Positions 8,604 to 15,717 of a DNA stretch of 34,039 bases are shown here, one piece after another. Position numbers and translations under genes: made by a program. Under the pieces are notes generated by a model that did not search any database, was not told the origin of the DNA, and worked only from the letters and a program-made list of their open reading frames with translations. The DNA is from Caryophanales bacterium (GTDB taxonomy: Bacteria; Bacillota_I; Bacilli_A; RFN20; CAG-826): assembly GCA_016280685.1 (NCBI GenBank), contig JAEEHE010000055.1, positions 1 to 34,039 on the forward strand. The letters are read 5' to 3'. Positions within the stretch are counted from its first letter, which is position 1; each line of letters begins with the position of its first letter.

Positions 8604-9254
8604 ATGAAAAAGAATATTATCTTAATGGGCCCTCCTGGTGCCGGTAAAGGTACCTTAGCCAAACAACTCTTAAACGCTTTCCCCTTCGTTCATATTTCTA
8701 CAGGAGATATGTTCCGCGAAGCCATCAAAGCGGGTACAGAGTTAGGAAAATTAGCCCAATCTTATATCGACCAAGGTCATTTAGTTCCTGATGAAGTCAC
8801 TATTGGCTTAGTCAAAGAACGCCTCAGCCAAGATGATTGCGCTAATGGATTTATGTTAGATGGTTTCCCCAGAACTCTTCCTCAAGCGGAAGCGTTAGAA
8901 AAAATCGCTAACGAAATCAACCGTCCAATCGACGCAGTAGTGAATCTCGATTGTGACGAACAAGAACTTATTAGACGTATTTCCGGTCGTCGTGTCTGTA
9001 AGAATTGTGGCGCCCCCTATCACGTCATTACCATGAGACCTAAGGTCGAAGGTATTTGTGATAAATGTGGTGGACCACTCTTCCAAAGAGCGGACGATAA
9101 CGAAGAAGCCTTAAAAGTTCGTTTAGATCACTATGTTCACTCCACTAAACCTCTCCTTGATTATTATCAAGAGAAAGGCTTACTCAAGAATTTTAATTCT
9201 TTACAAGGTAGTGAATCATTATTCGATGAAGTCCGTTTATATCTTGGTAAATAA
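8604..9254 (+). CDS. adk: Adenylate kinase, zinc-type
   Basis: Interconverts AMP + ATP and 2 ADP in the cytosol. The 216 residues contain the P-loop GPPGAGKG (residues 9-16), the AMP-binding STGDMFRE, and DGFPRT (86-91). The lid is the long form with a structural zinc site: Cys132-x2-Cys135 and Cys152-x2-Cys155, typical of Gram-positive bacteria. It is in the usual secY-adk-map order. The SD is distant (AGGAGG in the end of secY, about 13 nt from the ATG). Confidence 0.98.
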   Translation: MKKNIILMGPPGAGKGTLAKQLLNAFPFVHISTGDMFREAIKAGTELGKLAQSYIDQGHLVPDEVTIGLVKERLSQDDCANGFMLDGFPRTLPQAEALEKIANEINRPIDAVVNLDCDEQELIRRISGRRVCKNCGAPYHVITMRPKVEGICDKCGGPLFQRADDNEEALKVRLDHYVHSTKPLLDYYQEKGLLKNFNSLQGSESLFDEVRLYLGK

Positions 9255-9263
9255 CAAATAACT

Positions 9264-10025
9264 ATGGTAAACATTAAATCGACACGTGAAATCAATTTGA
9301 TGAAGGAAGCTGGTCGTGTAGTTGGCTTGGTCTTCAAAACTCTCGAAAGTAGAATCCATCCTGGTATGTCCACTTTGGATATCGATGAGATAGTGGAGAC
9401 GACCATGCTAGAAAATGGCTGTATTCCTTCGGAAAAAGGTTATTACGGATATCCCGCAAGTGCGTGTGTATCTGTAAACGATACCTTATTGCATGGTATT
9501 CCTTCTAAGAAGATTATTATTCGCGAAGGTGATATCGTCAGTGTTGATATAGTGGCAAATTACCATGGCTACCATGCTGATGCGTGCCGTACCTTCAAGG
9601 TCGGCACCATCACGGAGCGGGCTAATCGCCTTGTGGATACCACCAAAGATTGCTTCTTTGAAGCGATTAAATTAATCAAACCTGGTGTCCATTTAGGAGA
9701 TATTAGCCATTTCATCCAAGAATATATCGAATCTCGTGGTTATAATGTCGTGCGTGAATATACCGGTCATGGTATCGGTAGTCATATGCATGAAGACCCC
9801 AGCATTCCTAATTATGGGAAAGCCGGAAGCGGCATCGTCCTTGAACCTGGTATGGCGTTAGCTATTGAACCGATGGTTTTAGAAGGAAAGAAAGATGTTC
9901 GCGTCCTCGGAGATGGATGGACGGTCAAATCTCGCGATGGTAAATTAACTTGCCATTACGAAAATACCCTCATTGTCACCCAAGATGGTTACGAAATAAT
10001 CACGATGTACGAAGGAGAAAAATAA
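9264..10025 (+). CDS. map: Methionine aminopeptidase type I
   Basis: Removes the initiator methionine from nascent proteins. The 253-residue sequence has all metal ligands of the pita-bread fold: Asp95, Asp106, His169, Glu202 and Glu233, plus substrate-contacting His78. It lacks the N-terminal SH3/zinc extension of longer forms. No convincing Shine-Dalgarno precedes the ATG (upstream bases AAATAACAAATAACT), unlike most genes of the operon, so it may depend on coupling to adk 9 nt upstream. Confidence 0.98.
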   Translation: MVNIKSTREINLMKEAGRVVGLVFKTLESRIHPGMSTLDIDEIVETTMLENGCIPSEKGYYGYPASACVSVNDTLLHGIPSKKIIIREGDIVSVDIVANYHGYHADACRTFKVGTITERANRLVDTTKDCFFEAIKLIKPGVHLGDISHFIQEYIESRGYNVVREYTGHGIGSHMHEDPSIPNYGKAGSGIVLEPGMALAIEPMVLEGKKDVRVLGDGWTVKSRDGKLTCHYENTLIVTQDGYEIITMYEGEK

Positions 10026-10031
10026 GAAAAT

Positions 10032-10250
10032 ATGTCCAAACAAGATGTCATCGAAGTTCAGGCGGTCGTCAAAGAGTGCTTACCTAATGCTAATTTCAAG
10101 GTGCAACTCGAGAACGGCGTCGTAATTCAGGCCACCGTTTCTGGAAAAATCCGTATGAATTACATACGCATTCTCCCAGGTGATAGAGTTACGGTAGAAA
10201 TCTCGCCTTATGATTTAACACGGGGCCGCATTACATTTAGATTCAAATAG
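10032..10250 (+). CDS. infA: Translation initiation factor IF-1
   Basis: IF-1 occupies the ribosomal A site during initiation. It is a single S1/OB-fold protein of 72 residues, the normal size, with [47 protein letters not shown]. The start follows map by 6 nt; the nearest SD (GAAGGAG) lies inside the map C-terminus. The order map-infA-rpmJ is canonical. Confidence 0.98.
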   Translation: MSKQDVIEVQAVVKECLPNANFKVQLENGVVIQATVSGKIRMNYIRILPGDRVTVEISPYDLTRGRITFRFK

Positions 10251-10273
10251 AATCATTTAGGAGGAAAAAACTT

Positions 10274-10387
10274 ATGAAAGTCAGACCTTCAGTGAAACCC
10301 ATCTGCCCAAAATGCAAAGTGATTAAGAGAAATGGCAAAGTTATGGTCATTTGTGTTAATCCAAAGCATAAGCAGAGACAAGGTTAA
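10274..10387 (+). CDS. rpmJ: 50S ribosomal protein L36, zinc-binding type
   Basis: L36 is the smallest ribosomal protein, 37 residues: [19 protein letters not shown] and onward. Zinc ligands Cys11, Cys14, Cys27 and His32 are all present, so this is the C+ form. AGGAGG lies 9 nt upstream. It fills the gap between infA and rpsM exactly as expected. Confidence 0.98.
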   Translation: MKVRPSVKPICPKCKVIKRNGKVMVICVNPKHKQRQG

Positions 10388-10401
10388 GGAGGAAATAGAA
10401 T

Positions 10402-10779
10402 ATGGCACGTTTAGTTGGTGTAGATATTCCTAATGACAAACCAGTCAAAATTTCCATTACCTATATTTATGGTATTGGAAGACATACCGCAGAAAACATC
10501 TGCAAAGACGCTAAAGTTGATGGCATGATTCGCGTTAAAGATTTAACCGATGATCAATTAGCCGCCATCAGAAATGAAATCGCCAAATACAAAGTTGAAG
10601 GTGATTTAAGACGTGAAGTCGCTTTAAACATCAAACGTTTAACCGAAATCGGCTGCTATCGTGGCCAACGTCATAGAAGAGGACTTCCAGTCCGTGGTCA
10701 AAGAACCAAAACAAATGCTCGTACCCGTAAGGGTCCACGTAAGACCATCGCCAACAAGAAGATGGCCCCGCAAGGTTAA
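10402..10779 (+). CDS. rpsM: 30S ribosomal protein S13
   Basis: S13 in the 30S head contacts the P-site tRNA through its C-terminal tail and bridges to the 50S. The 125 residues show [27 protein letters not shown], then [37 protein letters not shown], the family signature. Normal length. SD AAGGAGG. Confidence 0.98.
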   Translation: MARLVGVDIPNDKPVKISITYIYGIGRHTAENICKDAKVDGMIRVKDLTDDQLAAIRNEIAKYKVEGDLRREVALNIKRLTEIGCYRGQRHRRGLPVRGQRTKTNARTRKGPRKTIANKKMAPQG

Positions 10780-10800
10780 TGAAAGGAGAAGAGAATTTTT

Positions 10801-11190
10801 ATGGCACAAAAAACTAATTCCCGTAAAAAGAAAGTCAAACGCTCGTTTACTAAAGGCGTGGCTCACATTCATTCCACTTTCAACAATACCATCGTCACCA
10901 TTTGTGATGAACAAGGTAATGCCTTAAGTTGGTCCAGCGCTGGCGCTATGGGCTTCAAGGGTGCGAAAAAATCCACTCCATTCGCCGCTATGCAAGCTGC
11001 GGAAGCTGCTGGTAAAGCCGCCTATGATCAAGGTATCCGTCAAGTCGACGTCGACGTGAAAGGACCTGGCCCAGGTAGAGAAGGAGCTATCCGTTCCTTA
11101 GCCGTCGTGGGTTTACAAGTGTTAAGTATCGTTGATACCACACCCATCCCTCACAATGGCTGCCGCCCACCCAAACGCCCAAGAGGCTAA
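10801..11190 (+). CDS. rpsK: 30S ribosomal protein S11
   Basis: S11 is on the platform near the E site and the Shine-Dalgarno helix. The 129 residues contain [35 protein letters not shown], [23 protein letters not shown] and the end [11 protein letters not shown], all typical. SD GAAAGGAGA lies about 12 nt before the ATG. Confidence 0.98.
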   Translation: MAQKTNSRKKKVKRSFTKGVAHIHSTFNNTIVTICDEQGNALSWSSAGAMGFKGAKKSTPFAAMQAAEAAGKAAYDQGIRQVDVDVKGPGPGREGAIRSLAVVGLQVLSIVDTTPIPHNGCRPPKRPRG

Positions 11191-11212
11191 TTACTTTAGG
11201 AGGTAATAATTA

Positions 11213-12178
11213 ATGAAAATCGCAAATCCCTTTGAAAGATTTGGTATTACCCAAGCAGATTATGACGGAACTGAAAACTATGGCCGTTTCGTCATCGAAC
11301 CCCTCGAAAGAGGATTTGGCTTAACTATCGGTAACGCTCTTAGAAGAGTCTTACTCTCTAGCTTACCAGGCGCTAGCTTATATGCCGTAGAGGTGGAAGG
11401 TGCTCGTCACGAATTCACCGCTCTTCCCGGTGTGGAAGAAGATGTCACAAGCATCATATTAAATTTAAAAGATCTCGTCTTGCGTATTGACGCAAATGAA
11501 GAAGGCAATAAGAGACTTGAAATCAACGTTGAAGGCCCCAAGGTCGTCACAGGCGCTGATATCGTTTGCCCCAGTTCTGTAGAAGTTATCAATCCTGACT
11601 TAGTGATCGCTAATGTCGTGGAAGGTGGCTCCTTACATATGGTATTACACGCCCGTAATGGCCGTGGTTATATCACTGGCGAACAAAACAAAGTCATCCA
11701 TTCCGGTCTCCAATTAGGCGCTATTGCTACCGATAGTAACTATTCTCCAGTGAGAAAAGCTAACTACACAGTGGACAATACCCGTGTTGGTCATGATTCT
11801 CGCTTTGATAAATTAACAATCGAAATCTGGACCGATGGAAGCATTCTTCCTCAAGAAGCTCTCGCTATGTCTGCGAAGATTCTCATTGATCACTTCAACA
11901 AATTCATGGATGTCGCTGATATTACCCGCGATATCAACATCGAAAAAGATGAAGTTCAAGTGGAAGAAAACAAATACGAAAATATCACCATTGAAGAACT
12001 CGACCTCTCTGTCCGTAGCTATAACTGCTTAAAGAGAGCGAATATCCAAACCGTCTTGGAATTAACTGAGAGAACTGAAGAAGATATGATGAAGGTGAAA
12101 AACCTCGGTAAGAAATCTCTTAAAGAAATTAAAGAGAAACTCGCCGCAATCGGTCTCTCATTTAGAGACTTTGAATAG
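11213..12178 (+). CDS. rpoA: RNA polymerase alpha subunit
   Basis: Alpha dimers start assembly of RNA polymerase. The N-terminal assembly domain covers residues 1 to about 235 (RFVIEPLERGFGLTIGNALRRVLLSSLPG is the key motif). A linker follows, then the C-terminal domain at about 253-321 (ITIEELDLSVRSYNCLKRANIQTVLEL, LGKKSLKEIKEKLAAIGL), which binds promoter UP elements and activators. Full length (321) and intact. It ends 11 nt before rplQ. Confidence 0.98.
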   Translation: MKIANPFERFGITQADYDGTENYGRFVIEPLERGFGLTIGNALRRVLLSSLPGASLYAVEVEGARHEFTALPGVEEDVTSIILNLKDLVLRIDANEEGNKRLEINVEGPKVVTGADIVCPSSVEVINPDLVIANVVEGGSLHMVLHARNGRGYITGEQNKVIHSGLQLGAIATDSNYSPVRKANYTVDNTRVGHDSRFDKLTIEIWTDGSILPQEALAMSAKILIDHFNKFMDVADITRDINIEKDEVQVEENKYENITIEELDLSVRSYNCLKRANIQTVLELTERTEEDMMKVKNLGKKSLKEIKEKLAAIGLSFRDFE

Positions 12179-12189
12179 GAGGAAAGTTT

Positions 12190-12591
12190 ATGCCAGCACA
12201 AGGTAGAAAAAATGTTCATGGTAAAACCGGTGTCAGATTCAAAGCCGCTTATACCAAGAGTAAATATGAAAACATGCTCCGTAACGTCGTCACTGACTTA
12301 ATCTTAAAAGGTCATGTCAAAGTGACAGCCGCGACCGGAAAAGATGTCGTTAAAGAAGCTGATCGTTTAGTTACATTAACCAAAAAAGAAGATGTGATGA
12401 ATGCGAAAAGACAAGCCGCTAGATTCGTGAGAAATATCTCTAACGAAGCCGGTGTCTCCGCTCTTGATGTCTTATTTAACGAAATCGGTCCTAAGATGAG
12501 CGCTCGTCAAGGTGGTTATACCAGAGCCTTAAAACTCGGTAACCGTCGTGGTGATGATGCTCCCATCGTCTTAGTGACTTGGGTTGAATAA
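12190..12591 (+). CDS. rplQ: 50S ribosomal protein L17
   Basis: L17 lies at the tunnel exit. The 133-residue sequence has SKYENMLRNVVTDLILKGHVKVT, a central region longer than in E. coli, and the conserved ending GGYTRALKLGNRRGDDAPIVLVTWVE. AGGAGG precedes the ATG. This is the last gene of the superoperon, followed at once by a terminator. Confidence 0.98.
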   Translation: MPAQGRKNVHGKTGVRFKAAYTKSKYENMLRNVVTDLILKGHVKVTAATGKDVVKEADRLVTLTKKEDVMNAKRQAARFVRNISNEAGVSALDVLFNEIGPKMSARQGGYTRALKLGNRRGDDAPIVLVTWVE

Positions 12592-12606
12592 TCCTTATTT
12601 ACAAAT

Positions 12607-12637
12607 AAAGCCCATGCTTGATGCGTGGGCTTTTTAT
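12607..12637 (+). terminator. Intrinsic terminator of the ribosomal superoperon
   Basis: AAAGCCCATGC pairs with GCGTGGGCTTT (one G-T pair) around the loop TTGAT, and is followed by TTATTG. It sits 16 nt after the rplQ stop codon. Confidence 0.93.
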
Positions 12638-12657
12638 TGTTCATAAAACTAATGACA

Positions 12658-12709
12658 AAATGTGCGAATTATAATAAAATAAATGTGCGAAAGGAAAATC
12701 AATATGTGC
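12658..12709 (+). promoter_or_regulatory. Toxin-antitoxin promoter with three spaced ATGTGC motifs
   Basis: A -10-like TATAAT (12670-12675) is flanked by two exact 11-bp direct repeats, AAATGTGCGAA at 12658-12668 and 12681-12691. A third ATGTGC starts at the antitoxin start codon (12704). The motifs begin at 12660, 12683 and 12704, 23 and 21 bp apart, so they lie on about the same face of the helix. This is the expected layout for autoregulation by the antitoxin, but binding is inferred. I see no good -35 box. Confidence 0.5.
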
Positions 12710-12913
12710 ACAATTACATCTACTGAATTCAAAAGAAATTTTGGAAAATATAATAAATTAGCAGAAAAAGAAGAAATCATTATTACCAATCACGGCAAGC
12801 CAATTTATTCCCTTCAGCCAATACAAATTAAGAAAATGAGGGATTTGGAAAGCATTTTTGGTGTTTTGCCAGAAGATGCTACATTTGGAGAAGATCCATA
12901 TGAAAGAGGCTAA
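12704..12913 (+). CDS. Phd/YefM-family antitoxin
   Basis: A 69-residue protein with the Phd/YefM N-terminal pattern: a short strand, then EFKRNFGKYNKLAEKEEIIITNHGKPI, which gives DNA-binding dimers, and a C-terminal tail (FGVLPEDATFGEDPYERG) likely to wrap the toxin. I chose ATG 12704 because AAGGAAA lies just upstream; an in-frame ATG at 12683 adds seven residues but has no SD. Its end overlaps the PIN toxin start by 14 nt, the usual antitoxin-first arrangement. Family assignment is firm; which nuclease family it neutralises follows from the neighbour. Confidence 0.85.
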   Translation: MCTITSTEFKRNFGKYNKLAEKEEIIITNHGKPIYSLQPIQIKKMRDLESIFGVLPEDATFGEDPYERG

Positions 12914-13340
12914 TGGTTTTCTTTTTGACACAAATGTCATAATTGATGCCCTTTCCGGCCGTACTACTGGGAATATTCACTCTCGAGATTTGCTTAGAAG
13001 GGTTACTTCAGGGGAAATAAAGGGTTATTTAGTTTCTAAACAAATAACAGATATTTATTATGTTTTAAGAAGATATATTCCCGATAATCATGAAAGAAGA
13101 AGAATCATTTCTGTTATTTTAAATATGTTTGAAATTTTACCTCTTATAAAAGGGGAATTAACATATAGTTTAAATCTTCCTTTTAACGATTATGAAGATG
13201 CCGTTTTATACGAGACAGCAAAAATAAATTGCGTTAGTGGCATAGTGACAAATAATGTGAAAGATTTCACAGAGTCTCAATTAATGGTAATGAATCCCAA
13301 AGAATTGTGGGAAATTCAAAATGGAATAAAACCATTCTAA
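12900..13340 (+). CDS. PIN-domain ribonuclease toxin (VapC-like)
   Basis: A 146-residue PIN-domain protein. Acidic residues expected for the Mg2+-dependent RNase site are visible: Asp10 (FLFDTNVIIDAL), Asp51 (ITDIYYVLRRY), Asp100 (FNDYEDAVLYETA) and the late Asn/Asp of IVTNNVKDF. The start at 12900 (MKEANGFLFDTN) puts the first Asp at the normal place; an upstream in-frame ATG at 12858 would add residues that read as a shadow of the antitoxin. Overlap with the antitoxin implies co-translation. Known PIN toxins cut tRNA or rRNA; the target here is unknown. The cassette is AT-richer than the ribosomal operon beside it. Confidence 0.85.
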   Translation: MKEANGFLFDTNVIIDALSGRTTGNIHSRDLLRRVTSGEIKGYLVSKQITDIYYVLRRYIPDNHERRRIISVILNMFEILPLIKGELTYSLNLPFNDYEDAVLYETAKINCVSGIVTNNVKDFTESQLMVMNPKELWEIQNGIKPF

Positions 13341-13354
13341 GATACTAGTAATTA

Positions 13355-13384
13355 AAAAATAGGCAGTATTTACTGCCTATTTTT
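13355..13384. terminator. Bidirectional terminator between the PIN toxin and folD
   Basis: AAAAATAGGCAGTA and TACTGCCTATTTTT form a perfect 14-bp stem (13355-13368 with 13371-13384), A-rich on one side and T-rich on the other. It can therefore stop transcription in both directions. The folD stop codon (TAG on the minus strand, 13377-13379) lies inside the stem. Confidence 0.92.
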
Positions 13385-14171
13385 GATTGTTAACGATATC
13401 TAATAAGTTTTCGTATAACGCTAAACGAGTTAATAATCCCACTCCGCCAGGAACAGGAGTTTGTAATTTAACTGGTAAGTCAGGAATCGCGTCACCATGT
13501 AATCCTGTTTCGTCTCTGGAAATACCGACATCTACGATAGTTGCGTCTTCTTTATATTGGAAGCGATTGTCCAAGAAACCCGCTTTTCCGATGGCTACGA
13601 CGATGATATCGGCATTCCTAATATAATTTGCCATGTCTTCTGGTTTCGTCTTGCTATGGACCACTGTGACGTTACAACTCTCGTTTAATAAGAGTTTGGC
13701 CATGGGTCTTCCGACAATATTACTTCTTCCTATGACTAAAGCGTTCTTTCCACTTAATAGAACATTTTCAAAATGTAGATAATTCATAATGCCCTTAGGG
13801 GTACAAGGGGCTAATCTACTTAATGGATGGAATCCATCAACATCTTTTTCGGGAGCCACCGCTAATTTGACTTTATCTTCACTAATTTGTTTGGGTAAAG
13901 GCATTTGAACGATAAAACCATCAACATTATCATCTTTATTTAATTTATCAATAAAAGCTAATAAGTCTTTTTCACTTGTATCGATGGGGAGCTTTTCTAA
14001 TGTAGCGACCACACCTAATTCTTCAGCATCTTTTAATTTGCCTTTAACATAAGCATTACTCGCAGCATCTTCATTTAATTGCACAATAGTGATATGGGGT
14101 TTTCTTTCCATACCCGCGATTAATTGCTTAATTTCTTCTTTTCTAAATTTAACGTATTCTTTTATATTCAT
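13377..14171 (-). CDS. folD: Bifunctional methylenetetrahydrofolate dehydrogenase/cyclohydrolase
   Basis: Interconverts methylene-THF, methenyl-THF and 10-formyl-THF in the cytosol, using NADP(H). From ATG 14171 the protein has 264 residues. It carries catalytic Lys45 in NAYVKGKLK, the substrate loop EKDVDGFHPLSR (108-119), the nucleotide-binding VIGRSNIVGRPMAKLL (146-160) and the C-terminal TPVPGGVGLLTRLAL. An in-frame ATG at 14207 would add 12 residues, but family N-termini fit the shorter form; neither has a strong SD. The start lies about 20 nt inside the 3' end of the deaminase gene, so the two are co-transcribed and probably coupled. Slightly short compared with ~280-290 usual. Confidence 0.95.
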   Translation of the reverse strand: MNIKEYVKFRKEEIKQLIAGMERKPHITIVQLNEDAASNAYVKGKLKDAEELGVVATLEKLPIDTSEKDLLAFIDKLNKDDNVDGFIVQMPLPKQISEDKVKLAVAPEKDVDGFHPLSRLAPCTPKGIMNYLHFENVLLSGKNALVIGRSNIVGRPMAKLLLNESCNVTVVHSKTKPEDMANYIRNADIIVVAIGKAGFLDNRFQYKEDATIVDVGISRDETGLHGDAIPDLPVKLQTPVPGGVGLLTRLALYENLLDIVNNQK

Positions 14172-14643
14172 TTGGCTTAAACTCGATTTCTGGTAATCTA
14201 CCGACATATTGTCTAATCTTAATACCCGCTAAAGTGAGCATTTTTAAAGATGCTTGTACACCTGTGGTATCAGCATATTTATTTTCTACATAGACGATTT
14301 CTTTAATTCCGGTTTGAATGACCGCTTTTGCGCATTCGTTACATGGGAATAAGGTGACATATAATGTTCCACCTTTCACAGAAGAACCATTTCTGGTATT
14401 TAGTATCGCATTAAATTCTGCGTGGCAAACATATAAATATTTGCTATCTAATCCTTCCCCTTTGTTCCAAGAAAGTTCTTCTTCGGGTAAGCCCATAGGC
14501 ATACCGTTATAGCCAATGCTAACCACTTTATGGTCATCATCGACAATACACGCTCCGACTTTGGTGTTGGGATCTTTTGAACGCATCGCCGAGAGCACGG
14601 CGATACCCATAAAATATTCATCCCAGGAAATATTGCTTTTCAT
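14149..14643 (-). CDS. comEB: dCMP deaminase (ComEB-like)
   Basis: Deaminates dCMP to dUMP, the thymidylate synthase substrate. The 164-residue protein has the cytidine/deoxycytidylate deaminase zinc site: His74-Ala-Glu76 (CHAEFNAIL) and Cys101-x2-Cys104 (LFPCNECAKAVIQ), with Glu76 as the proton shuttle. N-terminal SWDEYFMGIAVLSAMRSKDPNTKVGA is typical of dCMP deaminases rather than cytidine or tRNA-adenosine deaminases. It is first in a two-gene minus-strand unit with folD, which makes the methylene-THF needed to convert dUMP to dTMP. A TAAAAT lies 9 nt upstream of the ATG, so the leader may be only about 3 nt, although AAGGG could also act as a weak SD. Confidence 0.93.
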   Translation of the reverse strand: MKSNISWDEYFMGIAVLSAMRSKDPNTKVGACIVDDDHKVVSIGYNGMPMGLPEEELSWNKGEGLDSKYLYVCHAEFNAILNTRNGSSVKGGTLYVTLFPCNECAKAVIQTGIKEIVYVENKYADTTGVQASLKMLTLAGIKIRQYVGRLPEIEFKPNEYKRIR

Positions 14644-14655
14644 AGTGCCCTTATT

Positions 14656-14725
14656 TTAACAAACTATTTCATGAGGAGATATAATATTTCTAATATTTTA
14701 GAAAAAAGTAGTTATAATTGTAGGT
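14656..14725 (+). promoter_or_regulatory. Promoter region of nrdG with two TATAAT boxes and an inverted repeat
   Basis: Two + strand -10 candidates are present. TATAAT at 14680-14685 has TTAACA (14656-14661) 18 bp upstream, a good sigma-A match with a start near 14692. TATAAT at 14713-14718 lies exactly 7 nt before the ATG and would give a leaderless mRNA, but its -35 is poor. Between them, TTTCTAA (14687-14693) and TTAGAAA (14698-14704) form a 7-bp inverted repeat over the second promoter's upstream part, a possible operator or hairpin. No Shine-Dalgarno precedes nrdG. Confidence 0.5.
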
Positions 14726-15418
14726 ATGACCAATGATTTTGTCGGATTAGATAAATTATCTTTATTAGATTATCAAGATAGGATGTCTTGTGTTCTTTTT
14801 TCTAAGGCCTGTAATTTTAGATGTCCATTTTGTCATAATGGTTTAACTGTTTTAGAAAGCGATGAAACCATTCCTTGGAATGAAGTAATGGATTATTTAA
14901 AACTTCGTAGAGGCATGCTTGATGCTGTCGTGGTATCAGGCGGAGAACCTACTTTGCTTCCTGGTTTAGTGGATAAATTAAAAGATATTAAATCATTAGG
15001 ATATGAAATTAAATTAGACACGAACGGCACTAATCCCGATTTAGTGGAACAATACATTAAATTAGGATTAATTGATTATGTCGCTATGGATATTAAAAAT
15101 AGTGAAGAAAAATATGCTATTACATCAGGTGTTAAACAAGTTGATATGTCCGCTATTAAAAAGAGTATCAATTTATTAAAAGAAGCAGGAATTGCATATG
15201 AATTTCGTACCACATTAGTGGATGAATTCCATAAAATAGAAGACATGGATTCTCTTGGTTGTTTAATAAAAGGTGCTAAAGTTTTATATCTACAAAAATT
15301 TGTCGATCGTGATGGTTGTATTCAAAGAGGCCTTCATGAAGTTGATGAAGAAACCGCAAATAAGTTTAAAGAAATATTATTGAAATACGTTGATAAAGTG
15401 GAATTGAGAGGTTATTGA
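14726..15418 (+). CDS. nrdG: Anaerobic ribonucleotide reductase activating protein (radical SAM)
   Basis: Radical-SAM enzyme that installs the glycyl radical on NrdD. The 230-residue protein has the iron-sulfur motif Cys29-x3-Cys33-x2-Cys36 (CNFRCPFC) followed by HNG, and the SAM-contacting SGGEPTL (71-77). The longer form with KLDTNGTNPDLVEQ and DYVAMDIKN matches the NrdG2-type subfamily (TIGR02495 as I recall it) rather than the short E. coli NrdG. It is encoded apart from and opposite to nrdD, about 3.6 kb away with trxB between. Another glycyl-radical activase is possible, but nrdD is the only glycyl-radical enzyme here. Confidence 0.9.
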   Translation: MTNDFVGLDKLSLLDYQDRMSCVLFSKACNFRCPFCHNGLTVLESDETIPWNEVMDYLKLRRGMLDAVVVSGGEPTLLPGLVDKLKDIKSLGYEIKLDTNGTNPDLVEQYIKLGLIDYVAMDIKNSEEKYAITSGVKQVDMSAIKKSINLLKEAGIAYEFRTTLVDEFHKIEDMDSLGCLIKGAKVLYLQKFVDRDGCIQRGLHEVDEETANKFKEILLKYVDKVELRGY

Positions 15419-15447
15419 TATTGAAATAAGAAAGGAGGCAAGTACAA

Positions 15448-15669
15448 ATGACCATCACTGTCACATTAACAGATGATGAGTATGAATTGATGGAAACTTA
15501 TGCTAAATGTCGTATTATTCCCATTGAGGAACTTATGAAAAAGGCTTTGCTTGAAAAGATTGTTGATGATTATGAAATGGCAACTGAAATCAAGGAAGCT
15601 TTAGATGATTATAATAAGAACCACAAATCATATTCACTAGAAGAAGTTAAAAAGATGTTTCAAATTTGA
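15448..15669 (+). CDS. Small RHH-like antitoxin-type protein without an adjacent toxin
   Basis: A 73-residue protein preceded by a perfect AAGGAGG. The start MTITVTLTDDEYELMETYAK followed by a helix (IPIEELMKKALLEKI) resembles ribbon-helix-helix antitoxins of the RelB/DUF6290 kind, and the C-terminal helix ends in SYSLEEVKKMFQI, as these often do. Such proteins normally precede a RelE-type toxin; here the gene is followed by 20 nt and a terminator, with trxB on the other strand. It may be an orphan antitoxin, a remnant, or a stand-alone small regulator. It is 29 nt after nrdG and probably read with it. Confidence 0.7.
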   Translation: MTITVTLTDDEYELMETYAKCRIIPIEELMKKALLEKIVDDYEMATEIKEALDDYNKNHKSYSLEEVKKMFQI

Positions 15670-15688
15670 CCTGTTATTGAGTAGTAAA

Positions 15689-15717
15689 GAAAACCCCGCA
15701 AAATGCGAGGTTTTTCT
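15689..15717. terminator. Bidirectional terminator between the nrdG unit and trxB
   Basis: AAACCCCGCA (15691-15700) pairs with TGCGAGGTTT (15704-15713) with one C-A mismatch and loop AAA. T residues follow on the + side and a T-rich run follows on the minus side, so it can serve both converging units. Confidence 0.88.

Noticed and set aside
15670..15716. A RelE-type toxin partner for the RHH-like gene
   Set aside because: Only a terminator follows before converging trxB; no frame of suitable length exists on either strand nearby.
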